Assembly (NCBI RefSeq): GCF_937915125.1
Contig: NZ_CALDMP010000103.1
Location: forward strand, 1-21,681
DNA length: 21,681 nt
Direction of reading: 5' to 3'
From: an uncultured Ruminococcus sp.
GTDB taxonomy: Bacteria; Bacillota; Clostridia; Oscillospirales; Ruminococcaceae
The position numbers and the translations under genes are program-made. The stretch's first letter is position 1. Each line of letters opens with the position of its first letter. Shown here one piece after another: positions 6,675 to 14,771 of the stretch. The notes under the pieces were generated by a model. It saw nothing but the letters and a program-made list of their open reading frames with translations, was not told the DNA's origin and made no database searches.

Positions 6675-7631
6675 ATGGGAAAGCAACATGCAGAAGGCAG
6701 TCTGACAAAACGGAAACGGCGGCTGCAATGGTCTAATGCAAATGTGCAGAAAACAGTTGTGGCATTGACATTCCTGTTTGTACCGTTGTTCCTGCTGATC
6801 TTGTTTACATATCTGCCGTTTTTCAAAATGGTGCAGTTCAGCTTTTATGATATGAAATATATCGGCGACCGGGAATGGGTCGGACTGCAAAATTATATTG
6901 ACGTATTCACACGGGATGACTGCTTCAATGCTCTGAAGCTGAGTCTGTATTATATGGTTGGTTCTGTGGTACAGCTGGCGCTTGCACTGTTGTTTGCATC
7001 GATCCTGAGCTTTCAGCCAAAGGGCGGAAACTTCTTCCGGGGTGCTCTGTATTTTCCGAGCCTGGTCTGCGGCATTGCCGTGGGGTTCATCTTCAAATAC
7101 TTCTACACCCACGGTTTTGTGTTGGATTCCATCCTGGGCGTCCTGGGTATCCCGGAGGAGATGCTCCCATACTGGCTCAAGGATACACGCATCAATAACT
7201 GGGTGCTGGTGGCGTCCTCCATCTGGCGATATATGGGACAGAATATGGTACTTTTCATCGGTGCTATTGCCAGCGTGGACAAGACCCAGTATGAAGCGGC
7301 GGCAATCGACGGTGCAAATGCTTGGCACCGGTTCCGGTACATTATTTTACCTTCCATCCGAACCATTGTGGTGCTGAATATGATTCTGGCGATTTCCGGT
7401 TCGCTGTCCGTTTTTGAAATCCCTTATGTCATCACAGACGGCGGTTTCGGAACATCCACCTATTTTGTTCTGATGGATAAGCTTGCTCATGCCAACCAGA
7501 AAGTTGGTCTGGCTTCAGCTATGGCAGTGGTGCTGTTGGTATTGATCCTGCTGGTGAGTGCTGTGCAGAAATGGGCAGAAAAGCGAATGGATACCGGATT
7601 TCAGATCGGGAAACGGAGGCGCAGAAAATGA
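6675..7631 (+). CDS. ABC transporter permease, MalF/UgpA type
   Basis: This 318-residue inner-membrane permease of a CUT1 sugar importer has a basic N-terminus followed by a transmembrane segment (about residues 28-50, VVALTFLFVPLFLLILFTYL) and several more hydrophobic helices. The EAA loop that contacts the ATPase is clear at about residue 206 (YEAAAIDGANAWHRFRYIIL). A weak AAAGGG lies about 11 bases before the start codon. Its stop overlaps the start of the next permease (ATGA), which suggests translational coupling and equal amounts of the two subunits. With the upstream binding protein it forms the uptake route for the mannan-degradation products. Confidence 0.93.
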   Translation: MGKQHAEGSLTKRKRRLQWSNANVQKTVVALTFLFVPLFLLILFTYLPFFKMVQFSFYDMKYIGDREWVGLQNYIDVFTRDDCFNALKLSLYYMVGSVVQLALALLFASILSFQPKGGNFFRGALYFPSLVCGIAVGFIFKYFYTHGFVLDSILGVLGIPEEMLPYWLKDTRINNWVLVASSIWRYMGQNMVLFIGAIASVDKTQYEAAAIDGANAWHRFRYIILPSIRTIVVLNMILAISGSLSVFEIPYVITDGGFGTSTYFVLMDKLAHANQKVGLASAMAVVLLVLILLVSAVQKWAEKRMDTGFQIGKRRRRK

Positions 7632-8479
7632 AAGGAACAACAGCCCGACTCAAACGGCTGCCCATGCAGCTGCTGCAATATGCAGTGCTTCTTCTGGGGG
7701 CATTCTGTGCCCTTGTCCCCATTGTCAGCTGTATTACAACGGCATTCAAGACGGAGGAAGAGTATCGCACCACAAGTGTTATGACCCTGCCGGAAAACTG
7801 GCTGAACTTTGAGAATTTTAGAGTCGCCTGGGAAAAGGCGGGCATGGGAAAGGCGTTTTTCAACAGCTTTCTGATCCTGGTTTTTGTACTGGTGGGCAGT
7901 ACGCTGATTTCCGCGATGTTGGCATATGTGCTGAACCGCTTTCAATTCCGCGGCAATCATCTCATCCGCAATCTCTTTATGGTAGCGGCACTGATCCCCG
8001 GAATTGCCACACAGGTCACGGTCTATCAGATCATGACGTCCCTGCATCTGGTCAATACCCTTTATGGCTATATTTTCTTGATGCTGGGTACAGATGTCAT
8101 ATCCATCTACATCTTTTTGCAGTTCTTTGAGAATTTGCCAAAGACCCTGGATGAAGCGGCGATTCTGGATGGATGCAGTTATTTCGGCGTATTTTTCCGG
8201 ATTTTGCTTCCGCTTTTGAAACCGGCAATTGTCACCAGTGCGATTCTGAAAGGCGTCAGCACATACAACGAATATTACATGGCAAATCTGTATTTGCAGG
8301 ACAAAAGTCTGTACCAGGTGGTCTCTACCTCCCTGTACACCTTTACCGGACCTATGGGGAGCCAGTACCAGTACATTTGTGCCGGCGTATTGATCACCAT
8401 GATTCCCATTCTGATTATTTTCTTATTATGTCAAAAACAGATCTACAGCGGCATGGCAATGGGCGCTGTAAAAGAATAA
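7628..8479 (+). CDS. ABC transporter permease, MalG/UgpE type
   Basis: This 283-residue second permease of the same importer opens with a transmembrane helix (about residues 15-37) after a basic stretch. It carries the EAA loop at about residue 175 (DEAAILDGCSYFGVFFRILL) and ends with a hydrophobic helix and QKQIYSGMAMGAVK, as is typical for this subunit. The frame runs back to 7571, but GGAGG at 7614-7618 lies 9 bases before the ATG at 7628. That start overlaps the previous stop by four bases, so I use it. No ATPase gene follows; as in many Firmicute CUT1 systems, a shared MsmK-type ATPase elsewhere is expected. The phosphorylase gene begins 18 bp downstream. Confidence 0.93.
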   Translation: MKGTTARLKRLPMQLLQYAVLLLGAFCALVPIVSCITTAFKTEEEYRTTSVMTLPENWLNFENFRVAWEKAGMGKAFFNSFLILVFVLVGSTLISAMLAYVLNRFQFRGNHLIRNLFMVAALIPGIATQVTVYQIMTSLHLVNTLYGYIFLMLGTDVISIYIFLQFFENLPKTLDEAAILDGCSYFGVFFRILLPLLKPAIVTSAILKGVSTYNEYYMANLYLQDKSLYQVVSTSLYTFTGPMGSQYQYICAGVLITMIPILIIFLLCQKQIYSGMAMGAVKE

Positions 8480-8497
8480 TTCTGGAGGCAAGATTCT

Positions 8498-9517
8498 ATG
8501 AAATCCATTACAATGCACACCGGCAGCCTGCCGCAGATTCCGTGGCAGGATCGGCCGAAGGATTGTACCGCACCTTTGTGGCGCTATCAGGACAATCCCA
8601 TTATTTCCAGAAATCCTATTCCGGGAGTAGCACGTATTTTCAACAGTGCAGTGATCCCGTACCAGGGTGCGTTTGCCGGTGTATTCCGGGGTGAGCAGAC
8701 AGACGGCGTGCCCTTTATTTACTTCGGTAAGAGTCAGGACGGCATTCACTGGGAATTTTCTCCCGAAAAGATTCGTTTTGTGGACGAAGCCGGGAATCCA
8801 GCCATGCCTCTGTATGCTTACGATCCGAGACTGGTTCAGGTGGAGGATACATATTATGTGATCTGGTGTCAGGATGCCTATGGTGCAGCCATTGGCATGG
8901 CAAAGACAAAGGACTTCGAAACTTTTGTCCGCCTGGAAAATCCTTTTTTGCCCTTCAACCGGAATGCTGTCCTGTTCCCGCGGAAGATCAACGGCAAGTA
9001 TATGATGCTTTCCCGTCCCAGTGACAGCGGTCATACGCCTTTCGGGGATATTTTCCTCAGTGAGAGCAAAGATATGGAGTACTGGGGGCATCACCGGCAT
9101 GTTATGGGAAAGAGCAGCCGCTGGTGGGAAAATGTCAAGATTGGCGGCGGCGCAGCACCCATTGAGACAAGCGAGGGCTGGCTCCTGTTCTATCACGGCG
9201 TGACCAATACCTGCAACGGCTTTGTATACAGCATCGGCGGTGCCATTCTGGATCTGGACGAGCCGTCAAAGGTGAAATACCGCTGCGGTAGCTTCTTGCT
9301 GACACCGGAAATGTGGTATGAGGAACGAGGGTTTGTGCCCAACGTCTGCTTCCCCTGTGCCACACTTCAGGATGCGGATACCGGACGGATCGCGATTTAT
9401 TACGGTTGTGCGGACAGCTATGTAGGGCTGGCATTTACCACGGCGGAGATTGCAGTGGAGTATATCCGTACACACGATGCCGCCAGCGACGATGACCGCT
9501 GCGACGGAAAACGATAA
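8498..9517 (+). CDS. GH130 beta-1,4-mannooligosaccharide phosphorylase (probable)
   Basis: This 339-residue cytoplasmic enzyme is of the five-bladed GH130 phosphorylase fold. Recognisable segments are RYQDNPIISRNPIPGVARIFNS, FRGEQTDGVPFIYFGKSQDG, YAYDPRL with the likely catalytic Asp109, NRNAVLFPRKINGKY and GGGAAPIETSEGWLLFYHGV. Length and motifs fit the subfamily that removes mannose from the end of beta-1,4-mannooligosaccharides by phosphorolysis, giving mannose 1-phosphate (as R. albus RaMP2). The lack of a signal peptide fits an intracellular role. GGAGG lies 9 bases before the start. It is followed by the epimerase and a second GH130 of the mannosylglucose type, the known division of labour. 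Subfamily assignment is from memory of family motifs; a GH130_2 hydrolase or a different glycosidic preference is possible. Confidence 0.85.
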   Translation: MKSITMHTGSLPQIPWQDRPKDCTAPLWRYQDNPIISRNPIPGVARIFNSAVIPYQGAFAGVFRGEQTDGVPFIYFGKSQDGIHWEFSPEKIRFVDEAGNPAMPLYAYDPRLVQVEDTYYVIWCQDAYGAAIGMAKTKDFETFVRLENPFLPFNRNAVLFPRKINGKYMMLSRPSDSGHTPFGDIFLSESKDMEYWGHHRHVMGKSSRWWENVKIGGGAAPIETSEGWLLFYHGVTNTCNGFVYSIGGAILDLDEPSKVKYRCGSFLLTPEMWYEERGFVPNVCFPCATLQDADTGRIAIYYGCADSYVGLAFTTAEIAVEYIRTHDAASDDDRCDGKR

Positions 9518-9544
9518 GAATCCATAGAGAAAGGCGATGGGGAC

Positions 9545-10726
9545 ATGACACTGGTCACGGAAGTGCGCAATATGCTGGAGAAAAAGCTGATTCCGTTCTG
9601 GCTTTCCCTCCGGGATACAAAATATGGCGGCTATCTCAGCTATGTGGATCTGGAACTGCGCCGGGATCCCCGGGCAGAAAAGGGCTGCATTCTCAACAGC
9701 CGTATCCTCTGGTTCTTCTCTGAAGCAGCCATGGAACTCGGCTGGAAGGAACTGCGGGAGGCGGCAGATCACGCCTATGATTTTCTGATGGCACATTGCC
9801 TGGATCGTGAGGCTGGAGGCGTCTATTGGTCAGTGACCTATGACGGAAATCCTCTGGACACCACAAAGCATACCTACAATCAGGCATTTGCCTTGTATGC
9901 CCTTTCTGCATATTATCGGCTCACGAAAAAGCCGGAGGTGCTGGAGACGGCACAGCAGTTGTTTGATTGTATGGAGACCCATTGCCGGGATGCCGGCGGT
10001 TATCTGGAGGCATTCGATCGGTTCTGGCAGCCGGTGTCCAATGAAAAGCTCTCCGAAAACGGCGTTGTGGCACAGCGTACCATGAATACGCTGCTCCATG
10101 TGTTTGAGGGATACAGCGGTTTTTATCTGGCATCCGGTTCTGCCCGTGCGGCAGAGGAAATGCGTGCCATTCTCCAGATCTGGTCAGAGCATGTGTTCCA
10201 GGCGGAACAGCAGCGGCAGGAGGTCTTTTTCGACCGGGAATATCACAGTCTCATTGATCTGCAAAGCTATGGTCATGACATTGAAACCGCATGGCTTCTG
10301 GACTGGGGCTGTGACATGCTCCAAGATGAAGCCCTTTCCGGGAAAATCCACGGAATGACGGATATTCTCGCTGTCTCCGTTCTGGAAAAGGGCTTTGACA
10401 GCGAGGCGGTCTGTAACGAACGGGAAAAGGGCGTGACGGATACCACCCGTGTGTGGTGGGTACAGTCAGAGGCAATTGTGGGCTTTGTGCATATGTTGGA
10501 AAAGCACCCGGAACAGAAACGATTCGGGGACGCAGCGGCGCAGATCTGGCGGTATATTCTCCGGGAGCTGGTGGATCCCAGAGAGAACAGTGAGTGGTTC
10601 TGGCAGGTGGACAAGGCAGGAAAGCCTGTGGGAAAGCTGACCATTGTTGACCCTTGGAAATGCCCCTATCACAATGGAAGAATGTGTTTGGAAATGATAA
10701 GGAGGAATCCGGATGTATCATGTTGA
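9545..10726 (+). CDS. Cellobiose 2-epimerase (N-acylglucosamine 2-epimerase family)
   Basis: This 393-residue cytoplasmic (alpha/alpha)6-barrel enzyme converts the reducing-end residue of a disaccharide between glucose and mannose forms. In this pathway it turns beta-1,4-mannobiose into mannosylglucose. Family signs include HTYNQAFALYALSAYY, the catalytic histidines His185 (NTLLHVFE), His244 (SYGHDIETAWLL) and His376 (WKCPYHNGRMC), and RVWWVQSEA. The length is close to the R. albus enzyme (about 390 residues). An out-of-frame ATG at 9537 lies between the AAAGG ribosome site and the ATG used. Its 3' end overlaps the next phosphorylase gene by 14 bp, a tight coupling that fits the two consecutive steps. 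A simple monosaccharide epimerase is less likely given the flanking GH130 genes. Confidence 0.92.
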   Translation: MTLVTEVRNMLEKKLIPFWLSLRDTKYGGYLSYVDLELRRDPRAEKGCILNSRILWFFSEAAMELGWKELREAADHAYDFLMAHCLDREAGGVYWSVTYDGNPLDTTKHTYNQAFALYALSAYYRLTKKPEVLETAQQLFDCMETHCRDAGGYLEAFDRFWQPVSNEKLSENGVVAQRTMNTLLHVFEGYSGFYLASGSARAAEEMRAILQIWSEHVFQAEQQRQEVFFDREYHSLIDLQSYGHDIETAWLLDWGCDMLQDEALSGKIHGMTDILAVSVLEKGFDSEAVCNEREKGVTDTTRVWWVQSEAIVGFVHMLEKHPEQKRFGDAAAQIWRYILRELVDPRENSEWFWQVDKAGKPVGKLTIVDPWKCPYHNGRMCLEMIRRNPDVSC

Positions 10727-11894
10727 ATATCTGCGGCAGAAGGAAAAGCAGGAGGAGCTGCTCTGCCGGAAAAATGAAAAGTCGGAATTTTACAACGGAA
10801 TCTATATCCGCTGGAAAAATCCGGTTCTCACAAGAGAACATGTGCCGTTGCACTGGCGGTATGACCTGAATCCGGAAACCAATCCCTATTTTCTGGAACG
10901 CCTGGGCGTCAATGCCGTATTCAATGCCGGTGCCATTTACCGGAACGGGAAATATTGCCTGGTAGTCCGTGTAGAAGGAAACGACCGAAAGAGCTTTTTC
11001 GCCGTAGCTGAGAGCAGAAACGGCATTGACGGATTCCGTTTCCGGGATAAGCCCATCGTATTGCCGGATCTCTACCCGGATGAGACGAATGTCTATGATA
11101 TGCGTCTGACCCAGCATGAGGACGGCTGGATCTATGGGGTGTTCTGTTCCGAATCCAGTGCAAAGGATCCCAATGATCTGTCAGCGGCAGTGGCATCTGC
11201 CGGCATTGTCCGGACAAAGGATCTGAACACGTGGGAACGCCTGCCCAATCTGGTGACAAAGCAAAGTCCCCAGCAGCGCAATGTCTGCCTGCTGCCGAAG
11301 TTTGTGGACGGAAAGTATGCGTTCTATACCAGACCCATGGATGGATTCATTGAGACCGGCTCCGGCGGCGGCATCGGCTTCGGACTGGCAGAGGATATTA
11401 CCCATGCGGTGATCGAAGAGGAACGTATGACAAGCTTGCGCCGGTATCATACCATTACAGAAGCCAAAAACGGCAGCGGCGCTGTTCCCATTGAAACGGA
11501 AAAGGGCTGGCTGCACCTGGCACACGGCGTGCGAAATACCGCTGCAGGACTGCGGTATGTACTCTACGTTTTTGTGACAGATCTGAAAGAGCCGTGGCGT
11601 GTCATTGCAGAACCATCCGGCTATTTCCTCGCTCCCATGGGTGAAGAACGGGTGGGAGATGTATCCAATGTTGTATTTACCAATGGTGCCATTGTCCGGC
11701 CGGACGGCACGGTCTATATTTACTATGCATCCTCGGATACGAGACTGCATGTCGCCACCACGGATCTGAACCGGCTTCTGGACTATGCATTTCATACGCC
11801 CCAGGATCCACTCCGCAGTGCAGATTGTGTACGCCAGCGGTGTGACCTCATTGACCAGAATTTGAAATTTATGCGTCAGCAGAAGAATCACTGA
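10713..11894 (+). CDS. GH130 4-O-beta-D-mannosyl-D-glucose phosphorylase
   Basis: This 393-residue cytoplasmic enzyme splits mannosyl-beta-1,4-glucose with phosphate into mannose 1-phosphate and glucose. It matches the longer GH130 subfamily: NPVLTREHVPLHWRYDLN near residues 36-53, AVFNAGAI, LVVRVEGNDRKSFFAVAES, VYDMRLT with the likely catalytic Asp129, and HGVRNTAAGLRYVLY. The N-terminal extension of about 50 residues before the propeller is typical of this group (R. albus RaMP1, Bacteroides MGP). AAGGAGG lies 7 bases before the ATG, which sits inside the end of the epimerase gene. Mannose 1-phosphate could then enter glycolysis through a phosphomannomutase and mannose 6-phosphate isomerase, neither of which is encoded in this window. 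Confidence 0.92.
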   Translation: MYHVEYLRQKEKQEELLCRKNEKSEFYNGIYIRWKNPVLTREHVPLHWRYDLNPETNPYFLERLGVNAVFNAGAIYRNGKYCLVVRVEGNDRKSFFAVAESRNGIDGFRFRDKPIVLPDLYPDETNVYDMRLTQHEDGWIYGVFCSESSAKDPNDLSAAVASAGIVRTKDLNTWERLPNLVTKQSPQQRNVCLLPKFVDGKYAFYTRPMDGFIETGSGGGIGFGLAEDITHAVIEEERMTSLRRYHTITEAKNGSGAVPIETEKGWLHLAHGVRNTAAGLRYVLYVFVTDLKEPWRVIAEPSGYFLAPMGEERVGDVSNVVFTNGAIVRPDGTVYIYYASSDTRLHVATTDLNRLLDYAFHTPQDPLRSADCVRQRCDLIDQNLKFMRQQKNH

Positions 11895-11915
11895 CACAGG
11901 AAAGGTTTGTTGACT

Positions 11916-14744
11916 ATGAAGAAATGGGTCGCAGTTTTGAGCAGTATCGTACTGGGATACAGTGCACTAGCAGTGCCGTTTTCGGCAGCAGGCACAGTGT
12001 ACGCAGCAGATTCCCGGACAGGATTTGTCACCACAAATGGTACACAGTTTATGCTGGATGGTTCCACATTCTACTATGCCGGTACCAACAACTATTATTT
12101 GAATTTTAAGCCGAAGGCATCTGTGGATGCTGCATTGGAGGATGCCGCAGATATGGGCTTGAAGGTTGTCCGTACCTGGGGCAATCTGGATGCAGGTGTC
12201 CTGACCGATCAGGTATCTGCAGATGGCTATGCGATCTTTACGGACAGTGTTGACGGTTCCGGTGAAAAGGAAGGCGTTTATTACCAGTATTTTGATGCAG
12301 ACCTTGGACGTCCTGTCGTCAACGAGAGTGAGACCGGTCTGGAAAAGCTGGACTATGTTCTGTACAAAGCAGAACAGGAGGGCATCCGTCTGCTGATCAC
12401 ATTCACTAATAACTGGGATGCCTTCGGCGGTATGAACCAGTATGTAAAATGGGCAAAGCTGGCTGGAGAAAATGTCAGCGGCCATGATGATTTCTATACC
12501 AATGAGACCATAAAGGGCTGGTATAAGGACTATGTGAAAACCCTTTTGAATCACGAAAATGTCTATACCGGCGTGAAATATAAGGACGATCCCACCATTT
12601 TCTCCTGGGAACTGGCAAATGAGCCTCGCTGTGAGTCGGATGCCGGATGTGAAAACAATGTTGTGGTAAAATGGGCAACTGAAATGAGTGCCTATGTGAA
12701 GTCTATTGACAGCAACCATATGCTTGCCGTGGGCGATGAGGGCTTCTATAATTACGGCTATAACGATTTCCCCGAGGGAGATCATAAATATGTATATCAC
12801 GGCAGTTCCGGTATCGACTGGCTGGGACTGACAGCAATTCCGGATATCGACTTCGGAACGCTGCACATTTACTGTGACCAGTGGGGACTCACAAAGGAAC
12901 AGGGTGAATTCTGGTTCAAGAAGCACGGCGAGGATGCAGCTGCGCTGAACAAGCCAGTCATCGCAGAGGAATTTGGATGGAAAGACCGGAGCGAGCGTGC
13001 TTCTGTCTATACCGACTGGTGCAACATTTTTGAAGGTAATACCTATGACGGTGTGGAATTCGCCGGCACTAACTACTGGATGATCGCTTCCATGGATGGC
13101 AGCGCACTGTATCCGGACTATGACGGCTACACCGTTTATTACAGAGGCGATACAGACGGCAATCCCACCCAGGAGGCATGTGATGTCATCATGGCACATG
13201 CAGAGCGCATGAATGCCAAAAATGCGGAGAACAATCTCACTCCGAAAAAAGCGGACTTTGACGTTGTGAATCCTGCGGACATTACGTTCCAGCCTACCAT
13301 GAAAATGGGTGAAATTTCCGGTCTGGAGCTGGATGGCAAGGCACTGACAGAGGGAACAGATTATACCATCAGCGGCACGACTATCACAGTTTCTGCATCG
13401 GTATTCCAGTCTCTGGAACTGGGCAGCTACAAGCTGAAGCTGCTGACCACAGCAGGCAATCAACCCACTGCAATGGTACGGGTGTATGATTCCAATGCAG
13501 AAGTACTGTCCCGCAGCGTGATCGATGACTTTGAGTCCTATGCGAACAGCACAGAAGTAAGTGCTGCTTACAACCGCAACTCCAACGGTGACAGCCTGAC
13601 ACTTTCTCTGGATACAGAAAATGTGAAAAATGGCAAGGCTGCATTGAAATATGAATACAGCGTAGCAGACGGCGGTCCGGGCTATTGCGGTGCAACAAAG
13701 ACTCTGGGCGGCGCAGACTGGACAGGCTTCGATGGCATTCGCTTCTGGATTCTGTCGGACGGCAGCAACCGGGAGACCACCTTCCAGTTCATTGACGGCG
13801 CAGGTGCATACTGGGAGAGCATTCAGAAAGTTACCGCTGAACAGGGCTGGACAGAGGTGAAGATTCCCTTCTCGGACTTCCATGTACAGCAGTGGGGTAC
13901 TGCCGCAGATGAGCCGACTCTGGACGGCATCAAGGAATTTTCCATCTATACCGGACAAAATGGGAATCCGGGCACAGGTGTTTGGTATTTCGATGATATC
14001 GGATTGTACAGTGACGGTACGGTCACCATTCCGGACGCAGAGGCGACGGAAACCAAGGCAAGCTTTGATCCGGAGAATCCCTCCGATATCATCTTTACCA
14101 TCATCACAAATGGCCATGTTCTGAAAGGCATGTCCGAAGGAGAGACCGCACTTCAGCAGGGTGTTGACTTTGCTGTCAACGGCAGCCAGTTCCGGCTGAA
14201 CCAGTCTTATCTGGAAACACTTTCTGCAGGTACTCATACGCTGCATGTATCTTTTGAAACTTGCCCGGACATTGTTCTGACAGTAGAAGTCAAGGGTGCA
14301 GCAACCACAGAAACTACTGTTGTGACGGAGACGACCGCTTCCTCTGAAACCACTTCCGAGACTGTTTCAGAAAGCACAGAAACTACTGAAACTACTGAGA
14401 CCACTGAGTCCCTTTCAACAGAAACCACTGCTTCTTCGGAAACAGTATCCACGGAATCTACAGAAGCATCTTCTGCAACTACTGCTTCTTCTCAGACAGA
14501 AACCACCGCTTCTTCCAAGGTGGATCCTTCTCAGGCACTGTATGGCGACATCAACCTGGACGGCAGAGTGGACATCACAGACGCTGTACTGCTGAACAAG
14601 GCAACTGCCGGTGCTGTAAAGCTGGGAGACAACGCTGCTGAAAATGCAGATTGTGACGGAGATGGCGTGCTGAGCACCAATGATGCAGTGACTCTGCTGA
14701 AATTCCTGGTGCATCTGGTTTCGTCCCTGCCATACGCTGAATAA
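11916..14744 (+). CDS. Cellulosomal GH5 beta-mannanase with two X2 modules, binding module and dockerin
   Basis: This 942-residue secreted enzyme cuts beta-1,4-mannan. Its layout is: signal peptide to VYA|AD (residue 30); GH5 catalytic domain of the subfamily 7 mannanase type (about 33-435); X2-like Ig module (about 450-525); a CBM11/galactose-binding-like beta-sandwich module (about 529-702); a second X2-like module (about 712-795); a Thr/Ser/Glu linker (about 796-868); and a type I dockerin (about 875-942; DINLDGRVDITD and DCDGDGVLSTND). The likely acid/base is Glu236 (WELANEPRC) and the nucleophile Glu352 (VIAEEFGW); NNWDAFGGMNQYVKW is typical of GH5_7. An in-frame TTG at 11907 is upstream, but AGGAAAGG about 10 bases before the ATG and the signal peptide favour 11916. 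It follows the phosphorylase by 21 bp. The binding and dockerin modules are nearly identical in DNA to those of the next gene. Confidence 0.9.
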   Translation: MKKWVAVLSSIVLGYSALAVPFSAAGTVYAADSRTGFVTTNGTQFMLDGSTFYYAGTNNYYLNFKPKASVDAALEDAADMGLKVVRTWGNLDAGVLTDQVSADGYAIFTDSVDGSGEKEGVYYQYFDADLGRPVVNESETGLEKLDYVLYKAEQEGIRLLITFTNNWDAFGGMNQYVKWAKLAGENVSGHDDFYTNETIKGWYKDYVKTLLNHENVYTGVKYKDDPTIFSWELANEPRCESDAGCENNVVVKWATEMSAYVKSIDSNHMLAVGDEGFYNYGYNDFPEGDHKYVYHGSSGIDWLGLTAIPDIDFGTLHIYCDQWGLTKEQGEFWFKKHGEDAAALNKPVIAEEFGWKDRSERASVYTDWCNIFEGNTYDGVEFAGTNYWMIASMDGSALYPDYDGYTVYYRGDTDGNPTQEACDVIMAHAERMNAKNAENNLTPKKADFDVVNPADITFQPTMKMGEISGLELDGKALTEGTDYTISGTTITVSASVFQSLELGSYKLKLLTTAGNQPTAMVRVYDSNAEVLSRSVIDDFESYANSTEVSAAYNRNSNGDSLTLSLDTENVKNGKAALKYEYSVADGGPGYCGATKTLGGADWTGFDGIRFWILSDGSNRETTFQFIDGAGAYWESIQKVTAEQGWTEVKIPFSDFHVQQWGTAADEPTLDGIKEFSIYTGQNGNPGTGVWYFDDIGLYSDGTVTIPDAEATETKASFDPENPSDIIFTIITNGHVLKGMSEGETALQQGVDFAVNGSQFRLNQSYLETLSAGTHTLHVSFETCPDIVLTVEVKGAATTETTVVTETTASSETTSETVSESTETTETTETTESLSTETTASSETVSTESTEASSATTASSQTETTASSKVDPSQALYGDINLDGRVDITDAVLLNKATAGAVKLGDNAAENADCDGDGVLSTNDAVTLLKFLVHLVSSLPYAE
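13512..14015 (+). repeat. Binding-module DNA, copy in first mannanase
   Basis: This 504 bp stretch encodes the CBM11-like module and aligns without any gap to 16272-16775 (constant offset 2760). Most differences are single bases, and long blocks around 13730-13910 are nearly identical. The catalytic domains upstream are much less alike, so the module looks recently copied or homogenised by gene conversion. Confidence 0.85.
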
Positions 14745-14771
14745 TGTGGATACCAGGAAAGGAAGTTTAAG

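Noticed and set aside
5176..6708. 510-codon minus-strand open frame
   Set aside because: It lies antisense to the clear binding-protein gene and has a Cys/His/Ile-rich composition typical of a shadow frame.
11967..14246. 759-codon minus-strand open frame
   Set aside because: It is antisense to the first mannanase, with no signal peptide, no ribosome site and no recognisable domain. The long length follows from the codon usage of the plus-strand gene.
14300..14520. Possible CRISPR or tandem repeat in the ACT/TCT-rich stretch
   Set aside because: It is the coding sequence of a Thr/Ser/Glu linker, with no constant repeat length or spacers.
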